From positions 1 through 46,956 of the forward strand of contig JAMPAO010000010.1 in assembly GCA_023667165.1 (NCBI GenBank): a DNA stretch of 46,956 nucleotides. Reading direction: 5' to 3'. Source of the DNA: Ruminococcus sp. (lineage in GTDB: Bacteria > Bacillota > Clostridia > Oscillospirales > Ruminococcaceae). The notes under the pieces are model-generated. The model was not told where the DNA came from, searched no databases, and saw nothing but the letters and a program-made list of their open reading frames with translations. The stretch's first letter is position 1. Every line of letters starts with the position of its first letter. Of the stretch, positions 14,004-22,007 are shown one piece after another. Made by a program: the position numbers and the translations under genes.

Positions 14004-15210
14004 CTGCAAGCACCTCCGTGACCTTGGCAAAATCGAAATTCTTAAACTCCTCCGTCTTGTCCGCGCCGTTCACAAGAATCTTTTCCACGGTGAAAAGTCC
14101 TCTGCCGACGGATCCGAGTCCGCCCACGGAAAGAAATCCGTTGTCAAGGTCGGCTATAACCGCCGTAAGCGCGGAGTAAACGCCGGCGGACTGCTTTTCC
14201 GTAATGATAATATCCAGCTCGGTATCGCCGTTATATACGGTTTTTTCGGTATAAAGCGCGCCGTCCGCCGTACCGCAGGTATACCTGTCGATCGAATTTC
14301 TTGTGATCGTTTTCGCTTTCGCGTTTGAAATTATACTTTCGCCGAAATATATTGCGGACTTTTTATTGACCGCGTCCTTTTTGTTTTCCTCGATAAAACC
14401 GAACAGCCTTTTGCAGGTTTCATTATCGGTAAATTCACAAAATCTTTCACGGAAAGCTCCCGCCCAGCTTGTGCCGGGAATTACGGGCGTTCCGTTTCTC
14501 AGTGACAATTGCTCGTAATCGGGAGCCGTTTCGTTTCCGTCCGACGGCTCGGTTACATAGCTTCTTACCGAAACCGCACCGCGCTGCTTTAAAAACAGAG
14601 TTATCCTTGAAATATCAATATCGGATCTCAATTCCATATTTTCGGCGGAGATCCAGCAGGTTTCGTCAAACATATCAAAATCAAGCCATTTGTCTATATC
14701 GTCAAACGTCAGCTTAAGACACTGCGTAACCTCGCAAACGCCGTAGCCCCTGCTCGTTTTATGCCCGAAACGCAGCAGACCCAGATTTATTTTTTCAACC
14801 GCTTCAAAAATTATATCGTCATCGTTTTCGCCGCAGTCGATAAGCTCGATATATCCGGTAAATTCAGCGCCCGTTTCCACAGCCTCGAAATCGAATTTGC
14901 ACATATCTGCGGCTACCTTGTCCAGCAGCATTACGCTGTTGCGGACGGCAATATTATTTTTGCCCGTGCAAACCGCGTCGTAGACTATTACCGCGCTTGC
15001 ACGCTCGTCCTTTCCGATCTTGCCCAAAAGCCTGTCCGCAGTTTCTCCGTCAAGGCTGTGCCGTATGACCCCCGCGACTGAAGTTGCGGGAATAAACGGG
15101 ATCCCCCTGCTGTCAAGGAGAACGTCGCTGTCGGTATTATCGCTGATCCCCGAACCGAGAGAAAGCGGGGATTTAAGCGTTATTGTCAGCTTGTAATATG
15201 TTCTTCTCAT
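13996..15210 (-). CDS. Fused double-RAMP (Cas7-Cas7) backbone protein
   Basis: 404 residues with two complete RAMP units in tandem. Unit 1 (about 1-170) has LKSPLSLGSG, the RGIPFIPATSVAGVIRHSL motif and the loop LRFGHKTSRGYGV. Unit 2 (about 200-385) has RNGTPVIPGTSWAGAFRERF and the loop LSVGGLGSVGRGLF. Each unit has the PxIPxxSxxGxxR signature of Csm3-type Cas7, so one gene supplies two backbone positions. In type III systems Cas7 cleaves target RNA through an acidic residue in a thumb loop; Asp30 or Asp33 (in SDVLLDSRG) are candidates in unit 1. Start at ATG 15210 with GGGGGAAAG. It overlaps csx10 by 38 bases. Confidence 0.8.
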   Translation of the reverse strand: MRRTYYKLTITLKSPLSLGSGISDNTDSDVLLDSRGIPFIPATSVAGVIRHSLDGETADRLLGKIGKDERASAVIVYDAVCTGKNNIAVRNSVMLLDKVAADMCKFDFEAVETGAEFTGYIELIDCGENDDDIIFEAVEKINLGLLRFGHKTSRGYGVCEVTQCLKLTFDDIDKWLDFDMFDETCWISAENMELRSDIDISRITLFLKQRGAVSVRSYVTEPSDGNETAPDYEQLSLRNGTPVIPGTSWAGAFRERFCEFTDNETCKRLFGFIEENKKDAVNKKSAIYFGESIISNAKAKTITRNSIDRYTCGTADGALYTEKTVYNGDTELDIIITEKQSAGVYSALTAVIADLDNGFLSVGGLGSVGRGLFTVEKILVNGADKTEEFKNFDFAKVTEVLADV

Positions 15211-17128
15211 TATCTTTCCCCCTTATAAAATATTTTGCCATCAGGAAAACATTTTCAAGATATTCTCTCCATGCTTCGGTGCCGTTGTACTGTTCGGCAG
15301 TTTTGGAAATTTCTTCTGCCTTTTTCCTTTTTTTCTCATCTTTTACAGATTTAATACGATTTTGCAGATCCGTATAGCTTTCAGCTTGACGTATCATAAG
15401 CAGCACTCTTCCGACAAACGACGATGTAAGACTTATCAGCTCGCCTTTATTGTCCTTTGCGTATTTTACCGCGTCCATACGCATTTTTTCACGCTCCGCG
15501 TTTTTGTCCAGCAGTTCCGTCAGCAGACCGTAATCCGAAGCCGTTTTTTCGGCGGCGGGGAATTTAAATCCGCCGAGCTTCATAATATCCTCCGCTTTCA
15601 CAAAGCGCACCTCGCCGAAACCCTCTCCGTTCTTTTCGCCGAAAAAACCCGTTTTCGCAATAGGCTCGCCGCCCGCCTTGAAGCAAATCGTGCTGCCCGC
15701 CTTTACCGCGCGGATATGCGGTTTTTTGTATCTTCCCGCAGACATATATCCCGTAACGGTTTTGTATTTCATATGCGAGCGTTTCTCATCGGCTTCGGAA
15801 ATTTTAAGCTGCTCGCAGACATATTCAAGACCCGCGAGGCAGCTTCCGTTTTCGCCGTTGAAAATCGCATCGGAACAGAATACCGCCGCGATGTCATCTC
15901 CCTTGTTATACTCAAGATAATCGGCGGACGGCTCTTTAATATCCGCAAATATTACGTCCAATTCGGAGTACTGCGCGGTTTTGCTTCTTCCCGCGGAAAT
16001 TTTTCCCCCGCCGAGAATTCCGGCTATTTCACGGAGATATTTTCCTTTTCCGCGTATCGAACCGCCGAAGCTCTGTTCCGCGCTTATGCAGGTCTGGGTG
16101 TAAAGATTTCCGCCGTCCTTACGGCTGTGATGATATATTGTTTCTGTTTTCACCTTGACCTCCGAGCCGTCGGCAAAATATCCCCCTTTAAGCGGTTTAG
16201 GTATGGCATCGCCGTTTTTTTCTTCGATAAGCGAATTTATATAAACCTGTCCGTCCGCGGTTTTGTCCTTTGAAACAGCCGACGGCGCGGGAACGGCAGC
16301 CGTACCGTTTTCGGACAGTATATACAGATTTGAAAAAATAACATTATCCTTCAAAAAAATCTCCTCAAATCTGCCGTCCGCGCCGTGAGATTTGAGGTAC
16401 TGCGCCGCAAAAAATCCCATCAGGGAAGTTCCGCCGATATAGTCCTCCGTTTCGTCCGACTTTGCCCCGGGAAGCATTATGGGAGAATTTGTACGCACCG
16501 AATAATTTATTTCGTAATCCTTTTCGTCATCGGCAATATTTCCTCCGACCGTTATTTTTGTGGACGCGTCCGTCTTTGCAAGCCGGCAGCTTACCGCGCC
16601 GAAGCCTCTGCTGCGCTTATATCCGATGTTTCTTACGGCTCGGCAAATCCGTTCAAGCTGACCGTAATACTTTTCGTCGCATTCGATCTGCGCGGAAAAA
16701 GCTGTTTCCTTTCCGTCAAGAGGAGAAAAATGATTTACCGTGCGCATAAAACGCAGGCTTTCTTTTTTCGCCGTATCGTTTTCTATAGCCGTGGACGCTC
16801 TCACCGACGTAAACAGCGGCAGTATCTGCTGCGCGTTTTTACCGCTGCGCTTTGCCTGCTCTTTCAGAGATTCGTAGTTTTCAAGGACGGCGTTTCCCAT
16901 TCTCAAGGAACCGCTTTTTTCGTTTCCGCTTACGCCGAATATTTCCTCCGTATATTCCGCACCTATATAGTTTGCCGCTTCAAGCATACAGCCTTTCAGC
17001 CTTCTTGAGGGGATCAGCGGAAAACCGTATTTATCATAGCATACGTCCGTATCTATCGTGAGGGAAAATCCGTCCCCGCTTGCGGAACACAAATCGGATT
17101 TAAGTGTAATTGTCACCTCGTAATTCAT
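15173..17128 (-). CDS. csx10: Csx10-like type III-D RAMP protein with C-terminal helical extension
   Basis: 651 residues. The N-terminal RAMP unit has SASGDGFSLTIDTDVCYDKYG, FPLIPSRRLKGCM, and the loop YKRSRGFGAVSC (about 170-181). A second unit follows, with a LPGAKSDETEDYIGGTSLMG segment and a GILGGGKISAGRSKTAQY loop. Csx10 is the Cas5-type subunit that in type III-D holds the crRNA 5' end. The last 120 residues are strongly helical and charged (ITSS-like FVGRVLLMIRQAESYTDLQ region, then YLENVFLMAKYFIRG) and might act as a built-in small subunit. Its start overlaps the cas10 stop by four bases (ATGA). Confidence 0.75.
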   Translation of the reverse strand: MNYEVTITLKSDLCSASGDGFSLTIDTDVCYDKYGFPLIPSRRLKGCMLEAANYIGAEYTEEIFGVSGNEKSGSLRMGNAVLENYESLKEQAKRSGKNAQQILPLFTSVRASTAIENDTAKKESLRFMRTVNHFSPLDGKETAFSAQIECDEKYYGQLERICRAVRNIGYKRSRGFGAVSCRLAKTDASTKITVGGNIADDEKDYEINYSVRTNSPIMLPGAKSDETEDYIGGTSLMGFFAAQYLKSHGADGRFEEIFLKDNVIFSNLYILSENGTAAVPAPSAVSKDKTADGQVYINSLIEEKNGDAIPKPLKGGYFADGSEVKVKTETIYHHSRKDGGNLYTQTCISAEQSFGGSIRGKGKYLREIAGILGGGKISAGRSKTAQYSELDVIFADIKEPSADYLEYNKGDDIAAVFCSDAIFNGENGSCLAGLEYVCEQLKISEADEKRSHMKYKTVTGYMSAGRYKKPHIRAVKAGSTICFKAGGEPIAKTGFFGEKNGEGFGEVRFVKAEDIMKLGGFKFPAAEKTASDYGLLTELLDKNAEREKMRMDAVKYAKDNKGELISLTSSFVGRVLLMIRQAESYTDLQNRIKSVKDEKKRKKAEEISKTAEQYNGTEAWREYLENVFLMAKYFIRGKDNEKNILQADNNA

Positions 17129-18567
17129 TCCGCTTCCTCCTTATCTGCAAACCAAAGGTCGTACACATTGGCGATATCGAATATCAGCTTTTTCTGTTTT
17201 TCGCTGCCGCTGTCGATTCCGAATTTCGGATACCTCGACTTTATACGTTCCGCCTCGAAAACATAATAAGAATCACCTTTCATAATAGCCGACGCTAACG
17301 CCTTTATATTCGATCTGCCTATTATTTTAAGCTTTTTGCCGAATCTTGCAAATTCCTCGAATTCCTCCGAAAATTCATAAGGGCGCGCGGTGTATCCTCC
17401 GTCACCGCTCTTGCGGATGTCGTCCAGATCGTTGGTTATTCCCGCACGGCAGAAATGAAAATCCACATAATTAACAGCGCTGTTCTTTTTTCGGGACTTT
17501 TTCTTTCCCGATTCGCAGCACTGCTCGGCAATTTTATACACGTCGGCAAAAGGCGCGTGGCTGTGGGCGATTGCGATACCCATACAGGCGTAATTCTTTT
17601 TATCCTCCGCAAGCGTCCGGTTTTCCTCTTCAAGCGTGTTAAAATACGTTTCAGCAATATCGAGAGCGGCTCCGGCGCGGCATATTATCGTAATTTCATC
17701 GCCGCCCGCTATTACCGTGCGCCATCTGCCCATACCCTTCCCGAATTTTTCACCGAGCATTTTTTCGATTGCTTCAAGAGGACGTTCCACAAAAGTCCTG
17801 TTCGTGTTTTCGGAAAGCTCCCGCAGCGCTTTGGCACACTCGGTGTAGCCGCTTTTGCCCTCGGTGCAGCTTTTCACCTTTTTGCCCATAGCGTTGCCGT
17901 CGACGTAAATTACCGCAAGCAGACTTTCCGTACCCTTGCTTTCGCCGATTATATCGTCAAGAAATTTCTCGCCTTTTTGCTCGGCTGCTTCAAAGGCTCT
18001 GCGTTTCAGAACGCTTTCCCGTGAAAGCGAAACAGGCTTTTTATCAATAACGGTTTTCTCAACTATTGGCATATATGTGACACCGTCAACCTGCGTTATC
18101 GGCAAAACGGCGCAAGGTACGGAAACCGTGCCCGCCGCTTTGATAATGCCGTTTTGCTCATAAAGCCGTCTGCGGTCGTCAATAAAATTATCCGTGACCT
18201 CAGTGCAGGACGCAGCAAGCGAAACAGAATAGGTTTCGTCCAAAAGCATTTTTGAGAAGATATTGTTCGCCCTTATGTACGTATCTTTATCGCGGTAGAT
18301 CATAAAAAGATTTCCGCCGCCCTCGTAGATGACCTCGCCGTCGAAACCGCTTTTGAGGAAACCCTCAACCGAAAACACGTTCCCGCTGCTCCAGTCGGAC
18401 TTGATTTTTATATCCTTTTCGGCGGCTTTGGCGAAAAACATTTTGTACACCTTTGCCAGCAGAGCGGATCCGCCCGATATTTCTTTTATCCTGTTCGTGC
18501 GGTAGATGTACTCCTGCTTGCTGCGGCAGTCATACAGCGCCGCAACGCAGCCCGATTCACCCGGCAT
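17125..18567 (-). CDS. cas10: Cas10, short form without HD nuclease domain, GGDE active site
   Basis: 480 residues from ATG 18567 behind AAAAGGAGATG; the in-frame ATG at 18672 lies upstream of the promoter and is rejected. The N-terminus starts directly in the inactive palm (YIYRTNRIKEISGGSALL) with no HD domain, so no DNase is expected. The active palm shows VIYVDGNAMGKKV (metal Asp) and VIAGGDEITII, where the usual GGDD reads GGDE. Later KIAEQCCESGKKKSR fits the Lys-rich nucleotide-contact helix. Cas10 of this kind makes cyclic oligoadenylate when target RNA is bound; the CARF genes nearby imply it is active. First gene of the operon, 32 bases after the promoter's -10 box. Confidence 0.88.
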   Translation of the reverse strand: MPGESGCVAALYDCRSKQEYIYRTNRIKEISGGSALLAKVYKMFFAKAAEKDIKIKSDWSSGNVFSVEGFLKSGFDGEVIYEGGGNLFMIYRDKDTYIRANNIFSKMLLDETYSVSLAASCTEVTDNFIDDRRRLYEQNGIIKAAGTVSVPCAVLPITQVDGVTYMPIVEKTVIDKKPVSLSRESVLKRRAFEAAEQKGEKFLDDIIGESKGTESLLAVIYVDGNAMGKKVKSCTEGKSGYTECAKALRELSENTNRTFVERPLEAIEKMLGEKFGKGMGRWRTVIAGGDEITIICRAGAALDIAETYFNTLEEENRTLAEDKKNYACMGIAIAHSHAPFADVYKIAEQCCESGKKKSRKKNSAVNYVDFHFCRAGITNDLDDIRKSGDGGYTARPYEFSEEFEEFARFGKKLKIIGRSNIKALASAIMKGDSYYVFEAERIKSRYPKFGIDSGSEKQKKLIFDIANVYDLWFADKEEAE

Positions 18568-18598
18568 TATATCATCTCCTTTTCCTGCTGTTATACTT

Positions 18599-18627
18599 AT
18601 TCTAACATATTCAGCAAAAAATGTCAA
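18599..18627 (-). promoter_or_regulatory. Sigma-A promoter of the cas operon
   Basis: On the minus strand TTGACA (18627-18622) and TAGAAT (18604-18599) with a 17-base spacer, directly before cas10 and just after the array terminator. Confidence 0.85.
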
Positions 18628-18650
18628 TATCCGACGTGAAAAAATATATA

Positions 18651-18693
18651 AAGATCCCCGCCGCAAAACCAAACGCTCTGCGGCGGGGATCTT
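18651..18693 (-). terminator. Strong terminator at the 3' end of the CRISPR array
   Basis: AAGATCCCCGCCGC and GCGGCGGGGATCTT form a perfect stem (extended by an A-T pair) over a 13-base loop. On the minus strand it runs into TTTATATATTTTTT. It lies four bases after the last degenerate repeat and 24 bases before the cas promoter -35, insulating array from cas transcription. Confidence 0.85.
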
Positions 18694-18696
18694 CTT

Positions 18697-19742
18697 TCTT
18701 CAACCACCTTGCGGTGTGAAGATTACAACTGCACCTTTCGTTGACGCAAGCCGCAAGAAAATCCGTTTCAATCACCTTGCGGTGTGCGGGCTGCAACACC
18801 TTGGAAAAGGCTAAGTATCCACAGAAGTCTGAGTTTCAATCACCTTGCGGTGTGCGGGCTGCAACGTCTACGATTGAGTCCTTTGATAACGTTCCGCTTA
18901 AGTTTCAATCACCTTGCGGTGTGCGGGTTGCAACAAACAGCAGAGGAAAATCAAACTCGCAAAATACTGTTTCAATCACCTTGCGGTGTGCGGGTTGCAA
19001 CTAGAAGCCCTTCAGGAGTTTGGAAACGATATGGACTGTTTCAATCACCTTGCGGTGTGCGGGCTGCAACAAGTTGCTATGATGAAAAATTACCTAGGAG
19101 AACGTTTCAATCACCTTGCGGTGTGCGGGTTGCAACAGACAAAATAATTTCAATGACAACAAAAGGTTAAGTTTCAATCACCTTGCGGTGTGCGGGTTGC
19201 AACGCCGCTTGTAATGGTGTTGTTAAGGGCAAATGTGTTTCAATCACCTTGCGGTGTGCGGGTTGCAACTTGTATATGAAAACTATACTTGAAATATTAA
19301 ATAGTTTCAATCACCTTGCGGTGTGCGGGTTGCAACGTAACAACTTCACTGACATCAAATGTGGAAGTACCCGTTTCAATCACCTTGCGGTGTGCGGGTT
19401 GCAACGTCAAAGACTTTGCAACTCTTTTAGAGGCGGAAGTTTCAATCACCTTGCGGTGTGCGGGTTGCAACGTCAATGATTTGTTTGATAATATACATCA
19501 TAGCGGGTTTCAATCACCTTGCGGTGTGCGGGTTGCAACGAGCTGGAGCTGTCACAATAAGCCTATCCCCGTAAGTTTCAATCACCTTGCGGTGTGCGGG
19601 TTGCAACAACCAGTCCAGACGGAACACAAAAAACAGAACGTAGTTTCAATCACCTTGCGGTGTGCGGGTTGCAACTCTAAAAAAAGTAATGCCCGCAACT
19701 ACGATACTAGTTTCAATCACCTTGCGGTGTGCGGGTTGCAAC
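18697..19742 (-). CRISPR. Type III CRISPR array: 16 repeats of 33 bp, 15 spacers of 33-36 bp
   Basis: In transcription direction (leftward) the repeat begins GTTGCAACCC, passes GCACACCGCAAGG and ends TGATTGAAAC, giving the ATTGAAAC tag of type I/III crRNAs. Plus-strand repeat starts: 18697, 18765, 18833, 18902, 18969, 19038, 19104, 19171, 19237, 19304, 19373, 19439, 19507, 19575, 19643 and 19710. The repeat at 18697 is decayed (about ten changes), and those at 18765, 18833 and 19038 carry one T-to-C change on the plus strand. Decay on the left and promoters on the right place the leader at the right end. All spacers differ from one another, and none was seen to match elsewhere in the window. 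Confidence 0.97.
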
Positions 19743-19790
19743 GGCAAAAGTTTACAAAAAAACAATGTATTGCAGCCGCTTAATATAATT

Positions 19791-19818
19791 ATTTTACCGT
19801 AAACACGTACAATGTCAA
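19791..19818 (-). promoter_or_regulatory. Proximal leader promoter of the CRISPR array
   Basis: On the minus strand TTGACA (19818-19813), a 16-base spacer and TAAAAT (19796-19791), about 49 bases before the first repeat, in an AT-rich leader. Confidence 0.65.
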
Positions 19819-19923
19819 TGTTTATTTAACCAAAAACAAACAAACATTTACTTCGGCATTTACTCTTCGAAGTGCGAAACAAGGTTTTTAAGCCAATAAA
19901 CCCCAACACTTACACCGTAATTT

Positions 19924-19952
19924 ATTATAACACATATTTTGCGGTTTGTCAA
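19924..19952 (-). promoter_or_regulatory. Perfect-consensus sigma-A promoter aimed at the CRISPR leader
   Basis: On the minus strand TTGACA (19952-19947), 17 bases, TATAAT (19929-19924): both hexamers perfect. It points toward the array about 180 bases away, and no ORF with a ribosome site lies between. It would give a longer leader transcript than the proximal promoter. Confidence 0.75.
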
Positions 19953-20169
19953 TCTCTTTTTAAAAGAGAAATATCCCGCCGTCCGTGATGTCAAAAAATA
20001 TGATCTCAAAAGCGGAAAATACCTCTTGACATTACAGAGCGGAGAAATTTCCCGTAATGCGCACGGCATTACGGCAAACCGCGAATATCTCAAAAAAGCC
20101 GTAAATGTTCCCAAAATTTACAGAAGATTTGTCGACAATTTGCAAAAAAGTCAAAAAATCATGTTATAA
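19939..20169 (+). pseudogene. Possible coding remnant, 76 codons, unknown
   Basis: A rightward open frame from a TTG without a ribosome site contains protein-like sequence (VKKYDLKSGKYLLTLQSGE, then ITANREYLKKAV and IYRRFVDNL). It overlaps the perfect leftward promoter and the start of the cpsB-side promoter, so it is probably the 3' remnant of a gene rather than an active one. The rest of 19743-20215 is the array leader and promoters. Confidence 0.25.
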
Positions 20170-20170
20170 T
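20140..20170 (+). promoter_or_regulatory. Possible promoter of the CpsB-type phosphatase gene
   Basis: TATAAT at 20165-20170 with TTGCAA at 20140-20145; the 19-base spacer is long, so the -35 is doubtful. Confidence 0.45.
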
Positions 20171-20215
20171 ATAGCTTAAGAGAAAAGTCAGCAGAGAGGA
20201 GTATTTAAGACAATT

Positions 20216-20941
20216 ATGAATTCACCTCGGAAAATAATAGATTTCCATACCCACATTCTTCCGGCATTTGACGACGGTCCCAAGACCTGCGAGGAATCGG
20301 CTCAGATCCTTGCAAGGCTGTTTGAGCAGAATGTCACTCATGCGGTGTCCACTTCTCATTTTTACAGATACGACGAGGATATCCCCGCTTTTCTGGACAG
20401 GCGGGACAGAGCGTTCGAAAAGCTGTACGCCTATCTTGACGAAAATAACATAAAGGATATTCCCCAAATAATCCCCGGGGCGGAGGTGTATTTTTCCACC
20501 GCCCTTATAGACGATCCCGATCTTGAAAAGCTTTGTATTCAAGGCACGGACTATATACTGATCGAGCTGCCGTATCAGACCATCACCAAAAATATTGCCG
20601 ACAGCTTCAAAAGCCTTGCCTGCTGCGGACGGGTCAGACCTATCCTTGCCCATATAGAGCGTTACGGCGCATTTGCGGAAAGCGAGAACGCCCTTACGGA
20701 GCTGCTTGAAGCCGCTCCCGGGCAGATAAACTGCGGTTCGCTGGTGTCATCTCCCGTAAGCCGGCTCGCCCTGAAGCTGATAAAAGGCGGTTACATTGCA
20801 GCCATAGGAACGGATACGCATAATCTCACCACCCGCCCGCCAAGGTTTGCGGAGGCGCGGAAAAAGCTGTCAAGACGGATGGGTTCGGGAGTTTTTACGG
20901 AGATAATGGAATCTGAGGAAAGAATATTAAACAACATCTGA
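20216..20941 (+). CDS. CpsB/YwqE-type PHP-domain tyrosine phosphatase
   Basis: 241 residues. DFHTHILPAFDDG (about 9-21) is the metal-binding HxH of the PHP fold and the family signature. STSHFY, IIPGAEVYF, ILAHIERY and GTDTHN supply the remaining metal ligands. In Firmicutes these manganese-dependent enzymes dephosphorylate BY-kinases and other proteins controlling capsule or exopolysaccharide synthesis. No kinase or capsule gene is adjacent, so the substrate is open. The ATG at 20216 is 14 bases after AGGAG, longer than ideal, but the family N-terminus fits. Confidence 0.85.
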   Translation: MNSPRKIIDFHTHILPAFDDGPKTCEESAQILARLFEQNVTHAVSTSHFYRYDEDIPAFLDRRDRAFEKLYAYLDENNIKDIPQIIPGAEVYFSTALIDDPDLEKLCIQGTDYILIELPYQTITKNIADSFKSLACCGRVRPILAHIERYGAFAESENALTELLEAAPGQINCGSLVSSPVSRLALKLIKGGYIAAIGTDTHNLTTRPPRFAEARKKLSRRMGSGVFTEIMESEERILNNI

Positions 20942-21034
20942 TACCGGTAATTACGGAGCTTCCGAGCTAAGGCTTTTCTTTACGGGATCAGTTTCACGGT
21001 TTTCCCTAATTTCTGATAAAGGCGGTAGCATCAA

Positions 21035-21973
21035 ATGAAAAAATATGTTAAAATATCCTCGGTAAACCAAAAGGCGGAAATTCCCGAAGAGCTGATACAA
21101 TTGGCGGAGGACAATTACACCGCTTACATAAACGAAGCCGCGCAAAGAATAGTAAATTCCGAAAAACCCATAGTTTTGCTGTCGGGTCCGTCGGGATCGG
21201 GAAAAACCTCGGCGGCGCTGCGTATCGAACGCCGTTTGAACGAAATGGGCATTCCCGCCAAAACCCTTTCCATGGATAATTATTTTCTCCCCATAACGGA
21301 GGAGAACAAAAAAGAGCTGCCCCGCGACGAGGAGGGAAATATTGATCTTGAATCTCCGCTCAGACTCGATATCCCGCTGTTTTCGGAGCATCTTGAAAAG
21401 CTGGCTGTAAGGGAAGAGTTCGATATGCCGAAATTCGACTTTGCCACACAGTCCCGCGCCGGCTGTACAAGGCTGAGCAGACATATGGGCGAGATAGTGA
21501 TCATCGAGGGGATACACGCCCTTAATCCCGATGTCACGGGAGATACTCACAAATTTGCTCTTTGTATGTATGTTTCCGTGCGTACAAGACTTAAATCCGT
21601 CAGCGGCAGACTTCTCCACCCCCGTCAGATACGGCTAATGCGGCGCCTTTGCAGGGACAGACTTTTCAGAAAACGGGAATACGGTGAGATATTCAATATG
21701 TTCCGCAGCGTTTCGCGGGGAGAGGATATGTTCATATCGCCCTACAAGAGCAGAGCGGATTATGACATTGACACATTTATGGCATATGAGCCGTCGGTAT
21801 ACAGGCATTTCCTTTTGGATGAGCTTTCCGCGCAAGCGGAGGATCTGGAAAAATACCCGCCCTGCCGCGAGATAATCGGCTTTTTGCGGGAGCTTGAGGA
21901 AATAGACCCCGCTTATGTTCCTCCGGCTTCCATGATAAGAGAATTTATCGGGGGAAGCGAGCTTAATTATTAA
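21035..21973 (+). CDS. Uridine kinase/phosphoribulokinase-family nucleoside kinase
   Basis: 312 residues. A short N-terminal helical part precedes a Walker A motif, LLSGPSGSGKTSAALRI (about 49-65). SMDNYF (about 79-84) is the substrate-binding aspartate of uridine kinases, and IVIIEGIHAL is the Walker B strand. The family phosphorylates uridine/cytidine or related substrates; this long form without a TGS-like N-domain is common in Clostridia and its exact substrate is not settled. It starts 93 bases after the phosphatase gene and may share its transcript. Confidence 0.75.
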   Translation: MKKYVKISSVNQKAEIPEELIQLAEDNYTAYINEAAQRIVNSEKPIVLLSGPSGSGKTSAALRIERRLNEMGIPAKTLSMDNYFLPITEENKKELPRDEEGNIDLESPLRLDIPLFSEHLEKLAVREEFDMPKFDFATQSRAGCTRLSRHMGEIVIIEGIHALNPDVTGDTHKFALCMYVSVRTRLKSVSGRLLHPRQIRLMRRLCRDRLFRKREYGEIFNMFRSVSRGEDMFISPYKSRADYDIDTFMAYEPSVYRHFLLDELSAQAEDLEKYPPCREIIGFLRELEEIDPAYVPPASMIREFIGGSELNY

Positions 21974-22007
21974 GATACGCTGCCGCGCGGCTCCGCCTTT
22001 CGCTCTG

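Noticed and set aside
18567..18672. Upstream start extending Cas10 by 35 residues
   Set aside because: It begins upstream of the sigma-A promoter, so it would not be on the transcript.
18741..19783. Cys-rich repetitive open frames (repeated AGCN and HLAVCGLQ units)
   Set aside because: They are translations of the CRISPR repeats and end with the array; no ribosome sites.
19860..20114. 84-codon leftward open frame across the CRISPR leader promoter
   Set aside because: It contains the perfect TTGACA/TATAAT promoter inside the frame, has no ribosome site, and resembles no protein.
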